NCBI RefSeq assembly: GCF_000004075.3
Contig: NC_026658.2
Location: 186,001 to 250,000, forward strand
Origin: Cucumis sativus
Taxonomy: Eukaryota; Streptophyta; Magnoliopsida; Cucurbitales; Cucurbitaceae
Length of the DNA: 64,000 bases
Direction of reading: 5' to 3'
Both the position numbers and the translations under genes were made by a program. A model generated the notes under the pieces. It worked only from the letters and a program-made list of their open reading frames with translations. It did no database searches and had not been told where the DNA came from. Positions 10,531 to 20,299 of this stretch are shown here, one piece after another. Each line of letters starts with the position of its first letter. Positions within the stretch are counted from its first letter, which is position 1.

Positions 10531-11670
10531 TCACTCAAAATTCATTTTTTTTAAACTATAGTTTTGAGTGTTTATCATATACTACATCATTTTATATAAC
10601 AAACACCTTCACGTGGATGTGGGCAAATCATAGTGAAGCTTGAGAGGTTTCTTTGAAGAGAGTAAAGTAGAGAGACAGACGGACCAAATTTTCTTCTTTT
10701 CGTTTCTGTAAAATCAAAAGATAAAAAGTAACAGAAGTTTTACTTACCACGTGTGTAATTTCAAAGCAGAAAACGTGGACTCACCTCCTCCATGCATTAC
10801 AACCCTACCTCAACTTCATGGATCAGCTTTTTCTCCATTCTTGGACCTGCAAATCAGTAAAAATAAGCTCAGGGTCACGGGAGTCGTGTACGACTTCACC
10901 CACCACATGTTGTCGACCCCTCTACGACTTTCCCACCATATTTTTCACATTATTTAAAACAATCCAACTTATATTATATTTGAAATCCAATCCTAAGACA
11001 CCCTACATATGAAAGAGGTTTTTGTTGACAACCTGATTTGTTTTATATATGTTCGACTTGTTAATGACTCAATTTCCTTTTGTACTTAGGAATATCTGTC
11101 TTTTAAAATTTTAAATCTAAGAGAAAAGAAAAGAAAACAAGCTAAAATTTATATATATTTTATTTAGTTATAGTAGAAGGATGAAATAACAGAGGAGGGA
11201 TGTGGAATAATGGAAAGGGGAAGCTCATGGGTTGGGAAGGAATATATGAAAAAAAAATACTCTGCCCTCCAATCTTCAAAAGCATGCTTTAAGGTATATC
11301 TTTTTATTAGATTCTATGTATAATTTTCTATAATAAAATTGAGTAAATGATTTGTTTCCTCAAATTAAGATTTAATTCCTTCTGAAAAGATAACTTCAAG
11401 TCTTGTTAAGTTTAGGGGAGTCTATATACTACTAAAATACCATATACTTAGCTAAGTTCTTATTAAAGAGAGAGACAATCAGGAGAAGTCTAAACGTTGT
11501 AAGTGCTTAAACTCTAAGCACATCCTCTAGGAATCTCTTCAAAAGGAAATAAATTTGTAAAATATATTTTATTGCACATGCTAATATTATATAATAAGAG
11601 GTTGGACACAATAGTTGATAGATAATTCCAAACTTGAACACAATAGTTGATATATCTATTATATATTGAC
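10531..11670. other. Intergenic between knottin genes 4 and 5
   Basis: AT-rich sequence. A CACGTG G-box core lies at 10748-10753. Overlapping short frames near 10751-11012 show no domain. I see no gene here. Confidence 0.5.
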
Positions 11671-11864
11671 AAGTCCCTTGCTATTATTGTTATTTATTCT
11701 AGTTGATTTTGAGGATAAGAACTAGGAGTGGTTGAAAAGAGATGATCTATTATTAAAATATAAATTAAATATGTATTGGGATAAGATAGTATTTAGGATT
11801 ATTCAAACTATACCTTAAAATAATTATATACACTAAGCAGAGATAAATTAAATATGCAAATGAA
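11671..11864. repeat. Shared upstream block, copy B (before gene 5)
   Basis: Partner of 9360-9546. It ends about 30 bp upstream of the gene 5 TATA box. Confidence 0.75.
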
Positions 11865-11896
11865 TTATTGAAGCTCTCGCCTTTCACATTTTTTGT

Positions 11897-11904
11897 TATA
11901 AATA
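11897..11904 (+). promoter_or_regulatory. TATA box of knottin gene 5
   Basis: TATAAATA, 75 bp before the chosen ATG at 11979. An in-frame ATG at 11868 lies upstream of this box and so would not be in the transcript. This decides the start. Confidence 0.75.
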
Positions 11905-11978
11905 GAAGGGAAATACAAAGCATAGGGAGGAAGATAATATATAGAAAGAGAGGAAGGAGAAAAGAAAATAGTAAGAAA

Positions 11979-12275
11979 ATGAAGAGGATGGATAAGAACA
12001 TTGGTTTGGCCGTGGCCACGATGATGGTGATGATGCTTCTGATTGCTACTGTCGTGGAATCAGCCTCTCCTACCGAGAAGATCACGATGATCGAACTCGT
12101 CACCAACCACCATGCTGCCAGTTCTTTTCCACGCAAAATGATGAGAAATGGGAAAGGAAACGGAGTTTGTCCCATAATAGGTCGGCCTTGCAATCCTGAG
12201 TACGGCGGCTGTGGCCCTTTCTCCGACACTTGTGCTTGCTACACTGCTGGACATTGTGGAGATTTCGTTGGTTGA
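11979..12275 (+). CDS. Knottin gene 5: divergent knottin, non-basic P1, altered cysteine spacing
   Basis: A 98-residue precursor. It has a signal peptide (residues 1 to about 29), a propeptide with IELVT (38-42) and FPRKMM (50-55), and a six-cysteine domain with Cys 64, 71, 78, 85, 87 and 93. The spacing is C6C6C6C1C5C rather than C6C5C3C1C5C, so loop 2 has gained one residue and loop 3 has doubled to GPFSDT. The residue at the P1 position is Ile66 (CPIIG), not Arg or Lys, so trypsin inhibition is not expected. It could target another protease or have a different role. Asn61 precedes GVC and Asp95 precedes a three-residue tail FVG, resembling the processing borders of cyclic cucurbit knottins. 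An AATAAA lies at 12337-12342. The longer frame from 11868 is rejected because it begins before the TATA box. The YTAGHCGD end is shared with gene 6. Confidence 0.88.
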   Translation: MKRMDKNIGLAVATMMVMMLLIATVVESASPTEKITMIELVTNHHAASSFPRKMMRNGKGNGVCPIIGRPCNPEYGGCGPFSDTCACYTAGHCGDFVG

Positions 12276-14128
12276 AGCTGCACTTTTGTGTTGTATCTTT
12301 TTCCTTAGTCTTTCCTGTGTTGCGATGTTTTTCCAAAATAAATATGATGATCTCTCTCTCTTGTGAGATCAATGATAAGTTTATGTAACAAAATCTTATG
12401 TTCTTAGATGCACAAAATGGGAGGAGGATTTTCTTTTCTTTTCATTGCTTTCTAAAATATTGAAGCCTTTTATCTTATGACTTAACCTTTAATATAAAAA
12501 AAAAATGTTACGACTCACATAAAAATCTACATGTTTGTCTAATTTTATCTCGATGTATTGTAAAAGAAAAAAAAATAATAAATTTTTTTCTATATTTATA
12601 AAATATTTTGAACCCTTTATTACAATATTAAATTTTCATCAAGTTTGGTAATGGACAAGGATGGGATTGTCATTTTCCTTAATTTAATTAAATTCAAATT
12701 TGCTGATGTTAACACATAGTATTTATAATTACATATTAAATTGTGTATTTCAAACGTGGGTAAGACTTAATCTATTAATTCATTTTTTATAAATGTTTGT
12801 ATTATTATATATATAATTTAAAATTTTTTTAAAAAAATGAATCATATTAAGGGGTGGTAGTCAAGACTTTATTATTAGGTTGAAGCATGAACGTAACCTT
12901 TCCCGACGGCCAATGAGGCAAAGTTCAATTTTGCTTACGAAAATGACCATATGAATACAAAGTCAAATATAGAAACCAAAAACAACATTTTCAAACCTTC
13001 TCTACAAACATCTTCTTTAAGTAATTTAGAACTAAAAAACAAAATACGATTATTAAACGAGTCCACTTTTTTCTCTTTTACAAAAATAAAAATTCAAAAC
13101 TGTTCTATATATGTCTATATATTTATATATATGGTGATGGATGTTTCTTGTTCTTTTATCTTTTATGAAAAACTAACCAAACACGTTGGTAATTGAAATT
13201 AATATATATAGATATGGATGATAAAAACATTTACCAAACTTTATCAAGAAGTTTGACAAACAGACAGCTAAGTTATATCATCGAGTACAAGATATATATT
13301 CATTAATACATATAATATCTTCTATTATTATTTGAAGACATTGAATCAAAAGAAACGAGAGCCTTTTTCTTTGCTCTTTTTTGTCTTTATCACATTATTT
13401 TTTGACAGCTTTTGTAGTACAATAAACATGGGGCTATAAGTCATCTTCATTTATTGAGTCGAGACGACGAGCTAGTTCCATTCTAAAAAGTATGGGCTAA
13501 AACTAACCCCAACCTTCTACTTTACACATATTTTATGACCCAATTCTTTAATTTAGCTCATCTATCAAGGGATGAATGTAAATTAAATATAGTTGAGTAG
13601 GTTCAAAGTATTAAAAAATATAACACAATATATAACAATTAGGTTCAAAGCATCTAATCTCACTATTAGAGTTTATAAATGCATTAATAGGAGTGTATTA
13701 ACAATAGTATGTCACTGGTGCAACTTCCCTGGTCAAGATGGGATGTTTTGTATTGATCACTTAATTGGAAACTCTTTATGTTATTTTCATTTTTATTACA
13801 GTTGTTAACATGCTGTCATTTTTTCTATGAAAATATTAAATTCTTTTCTAGATCAGTTAGTGGTGCTAAAAAATACTCAAGCCTTTGAAATCCTTTTATA
13901 TCATTTTGAGATCATGAATATTAGTGTTTGTTGATGCATAAAACATTTTTAATCTCACGAGGCAACTATGATGTTTAAATTAAAATGCTGGGAGGAGAAG
14001 ATAAGAAAATTTTGAAATAGCTATTATGTTGACTTCAGAGGTTCTTTACAGAATAATATAAAGAAAAAAAAATATGTATACCTCCTGCCAAAAACCAAAC
14101 CGACAGAACTCTAGAATAATCTCTTCTC
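12276..14128. other. Intergenic between knottin genes 5 and 6
   Basis: Very AT-rich, with runs of A and T and TATATA tracts near 12780-12830 and 13110-13210. No coding, RNA or mobile feature can be supported. Confidence 0.5.
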
Positions 14129-14136
14129 TATAAATA
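14129..14136 (+). promoter_or_regulatory. TATA box of knottin gene 6
   Basis: TATAAATA, 67 bp before the ATG. Confidence 0.75.
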
Positions 14137-14202
14137 CCAGAAACCTAAGGGAAAAAAATTTAAGTTGGAAAAAAAGCTTGGAAGAGGAAAGCACATAAGG
14201 AA

Positions 14203-14487
14203 ATGGAGAGCAAGAAGAAGAGTATCCACACTGTGGCGACCGTGGTGGTGGTGATGGTGGCCTTTATGATCGCTACTCTAGCTGACTCGGCCACCATAGC
14301 GACTGAGAATGTGGCTGCTGGAGTCTTGGTGGACGGCGGTAGCCATGCTTTCCCAAGAAAAAATGTTGTGAAAAATGGTGAAAATGGAGTATGTTTGGTA
14401 AAAGGTAAGGCTTGTAAATCTCACAAAGACTGCCCTTCCGACTGTGCTTGTTACACCGCTGGCCATTGTGGGGATTGGGTTCTCTAA
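14203..14487 (+). CDS. Knottin gene 6: divergent knottin with P1 Val
   Basis: A 94-residue precursor. A lysine-rich start (MESKKK, as in genes 7 and 8) and a hydrophobic core form a signal peptide ending near residue 30. The propeptide has FPRK at 50-53. The knot has Cys 64, 71, 77, 81, 83 and 89 with canonical C6C5C3C1C5C spacing. Loop 1 is CLVKGKAC: the usual Pro after Cys is Leu65, and the P1 position is Val66, so a trypsin-type reactive site is missing. Asn61 precedes GVC and Asp91 precedes the tail WVL, as in gene 5, with which it shares YTAGHCGD. It may be an inhibitor of a different protease class or a non-inhibitory peptide. Fold and family are secure from the cysteine pattern and neighbours; the target is unknown. 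Confidence 0.9.
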   Translation: MESKKKSIHTVATVVVVMVAFMIATLADSATIATENVAAGVLVDGGSHAFPRKNVVKNGENGVCLVKGKACKSHKDCPSDCACYTAGHCGDWVL

Positions 14488-14831
14488 AATTACTATGTTT
14501 GTTCTCTCTCTCAGGAGAAGGTTAATGATGATATAATTACATAACAAAGTTCGTATTTGATGGAAGACGGGTTATGTTATTTGTCTCTTCTTCATTTTGC
14601 TTTATCAAGAATAATATATATTTTAAAAAACTAATTAATCAGTTTATAATCTTTTAGAAGAAAAGAAAGGGAAAATTATAGCATATATAAGAAGAACTAA
14701 GAGTTTTGAATATTAAACCGAATCCAATCAGTTAAATACTAATATTCAACCTAATGCAAACAGGGTAGATTTGAAAAGGAGCTCGAGAGATGTTCATGGT
14801 ATATAAACCAAATGAGAAAACTTTATTAATA
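14488..14831. other. Intergenic between genes 6 and 7
   Basis: 3' flank of gene 6. This is AT-rich sequence with no recognisable feature before the 2.2-kb tandem duplication begins. Confidence 0.5.
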
Positions 14832-15305
14832 TTTGAAGTAATTCAGGTGAAATTAACGTTAAAATCAATATGGCTTCTTCTTTCAAAGTGAACAGCATTA
14901 ATATTATTTATCGTAGAGCAAAAAATTAAATGAAATTTGTTTCTAGTAATAATAATAAGATGGAGAACAAAGAAAACATTGAAATTTGATATCATGCAAA
15001 GGTGAGGGTGAAGCGATGGTTTAAAATATTTACTAAGTGACACAAATTTTGGACGTGTAGGTGTATGCCAAATAGTTTATATAAAGTACTGGTTGACTAA
15101 AGAATACCTTATATCCACATATTTTTCACTTTGAAAATGTGTCCAAAATATAAAATATCCCAAACATTATTACACAGATTTTATTTATGCATATTGTTGA
15201 AACTGGGAAAGTGATCACATACAGAGAGAGAGTGATCCTCATTATAACAAAGACTTAATATATACAAAAACACCATGGTTTTGAGAGGTACCATATAAAT
15301 AAACA

Positions 15306-15602
15306 CTAACCACAATATTCAATATGCTCTAGGCAAACACAACCAGGTAAGCAGTCAGAGTCATGTTTGCATTTCATAAGGATTCTAGGACACATCATTT
15401 CTTCTTCCTTAAACACTCCTCCCTTTATCATCATCTTTCTTGGGCATCCATTATTCATATCTTGATCCGCTTGAGCTCGACCGTCAGAGACGAGTTTTAT
15501 CCAGTCCTTGTCATCGACGACAAAAGAAGCCGATGACGACATCGCCACCTGCACTATTATTGTTGCCACTATTGCCACCATAACAATCTTCTTGCTCTCC
15601 AT
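15306..15602 (-). CDS. Knottin gene 7: trypsin inhibitor precursor, CSTI-IV-like
   Basis: A 98-residue precursor on the minus strand. It has a signal peptide from 1 to about 25 and a propeptide with KLVSDG (36-41) and GCPRKMM (52-58). The knot has Cys 71, 78, 84, 88, 90 and 97 in C6C5C3C1C6C spacing, the last loop being one residue longer than usual. P1 is Arg73 in CPRIL. Residues 69-98 match, from memory, the cucumber seed inhibitor CSTI-IV, which would place the mature start after Glu68. The extra Cys53 lies in a propeptide segment that looks like a decayed CPRIL loop. The promoter has TATAAATG on the minus strand plus an RY element and a G-box. The role is trypsin inhibition in seeds, from the known family. 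Confidence 0.96.
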   Translation of the reverse strand: MESKKIVMVAIVATIIVQVAMSSSASFVVDDKDWIKLVSDGRAQADQDMNNGCPRKMMIKGGVFKEEEMMCPRILMKCKHDSDCLPGCVCLEHIEYCG

Positions 15603-15670
15603 ATTTCTTCAATTTTTGCTTTTCTGTTTTTTGAGTTTTTGTTTCATGTTTGGTTTTGTTAATTGATTCC

Positions 15671-15678
15671 CATTTATA
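15671..15678 (-). promoter_or_regulatory. TATA box of knottin gene 7
   Basis: Minus-strand TATAAATG, 69 bp before the ATG. Confidence 0.7.
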
Positions 15679-15884
15679 GAAGTGAAAAGGTTGTTTTCAG
15701 GGATTATGTTTACAAAAAAAATTAAATGCAGGGGTTTTAATTTGTGTGGAAGTTTGAGATTTTCTTACACATTTTAATTTGGTTTTGAAACTTGAAACTG
15801 ATGTGGGATCTATCCTCCATCTGGCTGGCAATAGCACAATTTGTGTAATTTTTACACTTTCTATGTTTTGCCACTTCAGTATTG

Positions 15885-15908
15885 TGCATGGAAATTTTCT
15901 TCCACGTG
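15885..15908 (-). promoter_or_regulatory. RY element plus G-box upstream of gene 7
   Basis: On the minus strand, CATGCA (15885-15890) and CACGTG (15903-15908) stand 12 bp apart, about 285-305 bp before the gene 7 ATG. RY and G-box pairs are known from seed storage protein promoters, where B3 and bZIP factors act together. The arrangement is preserved at 18064-18087 before gene 8. Seed expression is inferred. Confidence 0.5.
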
Positions 15909-16044
15909 CTTGGGTTTACTTTTTCTACTTTAATTTTGAAGAAGATTACAATATATTTTACAGTTTCAAAAATCTTATTTTGGCATTTAGTTTGTGAAGT
16001 CGTCTCTCGTAATTATCTCACAATAATAGTCGTGAAATGAGTAT

Positions 16045-16110
16045 CTCTCTCTCTCTATATATATATATATGCATGCATATATATGTATACTCTCTACATA
16101 TATATATACT
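16045..16110. repeat. TC/TA compound microsatellite
   Basis: A (TC)n run is followed by (TA)n and related TATG units. The matching site in copy B is near 18225-18300 and differs in length and composition. Confidence 0.8.
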
Positions 16111-17481
16111 CTAAAATTGGTATTTTGCTTAACAATCACTAGCATCACTCAATATTGTAAAACTAGAGAAAGAGGTAGAGATTTATTATTAATCAAAAGT
16201 TAGTGATGATGACTAGTAATAAAACCAAGCAATGTCATTACCGTGGAAAAGTACTTTTCAAACCAAAGCAGTAGGTGACTGTGTTTAGACTATAAGGTAC
16301 TTTGTGAAGCCTACAAACTTCACCAACGTTGGTGAGCAACACCAAGAGGAGTGAACAAACGACATTTGTAGCCTAATTTTGTGCCCAAAATAATTTTATA
16401 ACTATTTTACTTACCTTGAATGTAGAAGTTGAAGTAGAAGTCAAACCACAAACAACCTTTAATTTCTTTTTACTAAATTGCTTATGGTATAAAATAAATA
16501 TGGAAAGAGAGTTCTGATATTTGCTGTGTGAAATTAAAAATTAATAAAAAGTGAATGGTGATAGTAGAAGGCAAATCAGAACAGAAAAAGTAAATAGGTA
16601 AAACGTAAAAATTATTAGTAAGATTCCTATAAGCGATTTCGAGTTGTAATTTCCTACTTAGTTAATATTTATAATAACTTGTTCTGAGTAATTAATTAAA
16701 TAACATGATCTAATTAGTTATGCAATATGATTTTACTTCAAAGTTGATTAAAAACAATATTTATCGATGTGAAGACAACGTTCACAAACATGTTAAGCAA
16801 AGTAATTAATCTAACCTTTTGTTTCTTTAGATTCATATCCTTAATCAAGGTTAAATCTTAGCATCTGACCACATAAATAAGAATTGGTTGTCACTCAAAA
16901 CATGAAGATATGATTTTATTATAATGGAACTATGGTAAAAAAGAAGTCCAGTGACTGATAGTGATGAGTTTCAATTCTCATCATGACAAGTACGTGAGAT
17001 CTTATGATAAATTGTTACTTGTAAATTTTTAATGTTTTTATTCATGCTTTGAAGTAATTCAGGTAAAATAAACGTTAAAATCAATATGGCTTCTTCTTTC
17101 AAAGTGAACAACATTAATATTATTTATCGTAGAGCAAAAGATTAAATGAATTTTGTTTCTAGTAATAATAATAAGATGGAGAACGAAGAAAAAATATTGA
17201 AATTTGATATCATGCAAATGTGACGGTGAAGCGAAGGTCTAAAATACTTATCTTTGTGTGACGCAAATTTTGGACGTGTATCCCAAATACTTTATATAAA
17301 GTACTGGTTGACTAAAGAATAACTTATCCACATGCATGTTTTTCACTTTGAAAATGTGTCCAAAATATAAAATATCCCAAACATTACACAGATTTTATTT
17401 ATGCATATTGTTGAAACTGAGAGAGTGATCACATATAGAGAGAGCTAGTGATCCTCATTATAACAAAGAGGTACGATATAA

Positions 17482-17784
17482 TTAACTAACACCACAATAT
17501 CCAATATCCTCTAGGCAAACACAATCAAGTAAGCAGTCAGAGTCATGTTTGCATTTCATAAGGATTTTAGGACACACCATTTCTTCTTCCTTAAACACTC
17601 CTCCTTTTATCATCATCTTTCTTGGGCATCCATTATTCATATCTTGATCCGCTTGAGCTCGACCGTCAGTGACGAGTTTTATCGAGTCCTTGTCATCGAC
17701 AACAAAAGAAGCCGACGACGACATCGCCGCCTGCATTATTATCGTTGCCACTATTGCCACCACAACAATCTTCTTGCTCTCCAT
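17482..17784 (-). CDS. Knottin gene 8: trypsin inhibitor precursor, CSTI-IIb-like
   Basis: A 100-residue precursor on the minus strand, a close duplicate of gene 7. Signal peptide and propeptide are nearly the same (KLVTDG at 36-41, GCPRKMM at 52-58). The knot has Cys 71, 78, 84, 88, 90 and 97, spacing C6C5C3C1C6C, with P1 Lys73 in CPKIL in place of Arg. The C terminus carries two extra residues (Val-Ser) after Gly98. Residues 69-100 match, from memory, cucumber seed inhibitor CSTI-IIb. Arg and Lys at P1 are both suited to trypsin. The duplication has therefore produced two seed inhibitors with different P1 residues. Promoter elements are shared with gene 7. Confidence 0.96.
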   Translation of the reverse strand: MESKKIVVVAIVATIIMQAAMSSSASFVVDDKDSIKLVTDGRAQADQDMNNGCPRKMMIKGGVFKEEEMVCPKILMKCKHDSDCLLDCVCLEDIGYCGVS

Positions 17785-17848
17785 ATTTTTTCAATGTTTT
17801 CTTTTCTTTTTTCTTTTTGTTTCATGTTTTGTTTTGTTAATTGGTTCC

Positions 17849-17856
17849 CATTTATA
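17849..17856 (-). promoter_or_regulatory. TATA box of knottin gene 8
   Basis: Minus-strand TATAAATG, 65 bp before the ATG. Confidence 0.7.
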
Positions 17857-18063
17857 GAAGTGAAAGAGGTTGTCTTCAGGGATTATGTTTACAAAAAAAA
17901 TTAAATGCAGGGGTTTTAACTTGTGTGGAAGTTTGAGATTTTCTTACACATTTTAATTTGGTTTTGAAACTTGAAACTGATGTGGGATCTATCCTCCATC
18001 TGGCTGGCAATGGCACAATTTGTGTAATTTTTACACTTTCTATGTTTTGCCACTTCAGTATTG

Positions 18064-18087
18064 TGCATGGAAACTTTCTTCCACGTG
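18064..18087 (-). promoter_or_regulatory. RY element plus G-box upstream of gene 8
   Basis: Minus-strand CATGCA (18064-18069) and CACGTG (18082-18087). The spacing and position are the same as before gene 7. Confidence 0.5.
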
Positions 18088-19206
18088 CTTGGGTTTACTT
18101 TTTCTACTTTTATTTTGAAGAAGATTACAATATATTTTACAGTTTCAAAAATCTTAGTTTGGCATTTAGTTTGTGAAGTCGTCTCTCGTAATTATCTCAC
18201 AATAATAGTCGTGAAATGAGTATATCTCTCTCTCTATATATATATATGCATGTATATATGTGTGTATGTGTGTATATACTCTCTCTCTATATATATATAC
18301 TCTAAAATTGGTATTTTGCTTAATAATCACTAGCATCACTCAATATTGTAAAACTAGAGAAAGAGGTAGAGATTTATTATTAATCAAAAGTTAGTGATGA
18401 TGACTAGTAATAAAACCAAACGATGTCATTACCGTGGAAAAGTACTTTTCAAACCAAAGCATGAGATGACTGTGTTTAGACTATAAGGTACTCTGTGAAG
18501 CCTACAAACTCCACCAACGATGGTGAGCAACACCAAGAGGAGTGAACAAACGACATTTGTAGCCTAATTTTGTGCCAAAATAATTTTATAATTATTTTAC
18601 TTACCTTGAATGTAGTAGTTGAAGTAGAAGTCAAACCACAAACAACCTTTAATTTCTTTTTATTAAATTGCTTATGGTATAAAATAAATATGGAAAGAGA
18701 GTTCTGATATTTGCTGTGAAATTAAAAAGTAATGAAAAGTGAATGGTGATAGTAGAAGGCAAATCAGAACAGAAGAAGTAAATAGGTCAAACGTAAAAAT
18801 TATTAGTTAGATTCCTGTAAGCGATTTTTGAGTTGTAATTTCCTACTTTTAGTTAAGATTTATAATAATTACTTGTTCTAAGTAATTAATTAAATAGTAT
18901 TATGCAATATGATTTTACTCCAAAGTTGATTAAAAACAATATTTATCGATGTGAAGACAACGCTCACAAACATGTTAAGCAAAGTAATTAATCTAACCTT
19001 TTGTTTCTTTAGATTCATATCCTTAATCAAGGTTAAATCTTAGCATCTGACCACATAAACAAGAATTGGTTGTCATTCAATAACATGAAGATGTGATTTT
19101 ATTATAATGGAACTATGGTAAAATAGAAGTGCAGTGACCGATAGTGATAGAGTTTCTCATCATGACACGTACACGCACGATCTTATGATAATTTGTTACT
19201 TGTAAA

Positions 19207-19960
19207 CTCCTAAATTATCTTGTAGCAACTAAAGATTCAATTTTTCAAGATAGAACAGTCAGAATGAGTCAAATTTATCTCTTAGAAACATGGTGAATAC
19301 TTGTCAAGGTTCTTAAATATATAGCTGTAAAACAGATCTTGTCATCATATATATACTATCTGAGACATCGTGTTTGACATTATGTTCTGTGTTAGATCCA
19401 TATATTTGCCATTTTTTCAAAGTTACTTGCTAGATGGTCAGAGTTTGCTGTTTCTATCGCTATGCTTACCCCATTGCTCACAGCACCCTTGGTTAAATGG
19501 ATAATTATAGCTCACCCCAATATACGCCAAATTGAAGCTTCACTTCTGTCACTATATGTTTATGTAATTGGCAAAAACTTTTTGTTCACAAATAATATTT
19601 AGCCATATATGTACGTGAAGTCAGGGAAGGAGGGATCGATTTAATTCTTTTGCAAAAATCAAACTTTTGTCCACTACAATTTGGATGGGGGCTTCATTAT
19701 TCAAACCAAATTAAAGAAAAGAATATTCAATTTCCAACAAATTTAATGTACAATTTCAAATTCATACAAGATGGCTACTCAGACCATATTTTCATGGAGA
19801 GCTAGATCCACCTCTTTACACATTGATCTTCACCAAACAATATTACAATTCAACAAATAAAAAGAAGAAGATTAAAGAGTGAGAAAAAAACATTTTCCAA
19901 ATTGCTAATTAGAGTTTTAAGTAATAATCATATTCCTCCTCACATTTTGCTAATTTTTTT
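19207..19960. other. Intergenic, no feature seen
   Basis: This lies between the tandem duplication and the small minus-strand gene, and includes the 3' flank of the latter. No gene or element is recognised. Confidence 0.5.
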
Positions 19961-20299
19961 TCAACGAGAAGGATTACCATAATTATAAGCAGGCCTATTT
20001 GAAACTTGACCAGTATAAGAATAGAAGTTAGATTCAAATCCATTACTAGGTCTAGTAGATGATCCAAAGGCGACTTTGTTGACACTGCGGGAATGTGTTA
20101 ACTCCCGTGTCGATCGTTGGTCCAAAAACTCGAATGTTGGTGGCTGGTAATCTGATCGTGTTCGTCGGTGCGACGACTCATCGTTGGCAGTGATCAGTAG
20201 ATGGTAGCTCCTGCTTGAACCTACGGATTGGCTTCTATAGCTGTGGCGTGGCTTTTGCTTCTTCATTGCATGGAAAAGATAAGGAATTAAACCCTCCAT
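19961..20299 (-). CDS. Small conserved plant protein of unknown function
   Basis: A 112-residue single-exon protein beginning [21 protein letters not shown]. The N terminus has a short hydrophobic stretch (IPYLFHAM) followed by a basic patch. The middle is rich in Ser and Arg ([16 protein letters not shown] around residues 44-59), and the C terminus is rich in Tyr, Asn and Ser. I recall plant-specific small proteins with the same MEGLIP start and RRTRSD-QPPT-EFL core, so I take it as a real gene. No signal peptide, enzyme motif or zinc site is visible. It is unrelated to the knottins and interrupts their array. RTRSD could be a phosphorylation site, but that is inference. Confidence 0.72.
   Translation of the reverse strand: MEGLIPYLFHAMKKQKPRHSYRSQSVGSSRSYHLLITANDESSHRRTRSDYQPPTFEFLDQRSTRELTHSRSVNKVAFGSSTRPSNGFESNFYSYTGQVSNRPAYNYGNPSR

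Larger units (their letters stand above)
14832..17028. repeat. 2.2-kb tandem duplication, copy A (knottin gene 7)
   Basis: It aligns almost end to end with 17047-19206. Both copies contain a minus-strand knottin gene, its promoter with RY and G-box elements, and a TC/TA microsatellite. Identity is high, with scattered substitutions, small indels and different microsatellite lengths. Confidence 0.9.
17047..19206. repeat. 2.2-kb tandem duplication, copy B (knottin gene 8)
   Basis: Partner of 14832-17028. The copies are direct repeats separated by fewer than 20 bp, which fits unequal crossing-over. Confidence 0.9.

Noticed and set aside
11868..11978. N-terminal extension of knottin gene 5 from the first in-frame ATG
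   Set aside because: The ATG lies before the TATA box at 11897, and the extension would bury the signal peptide.
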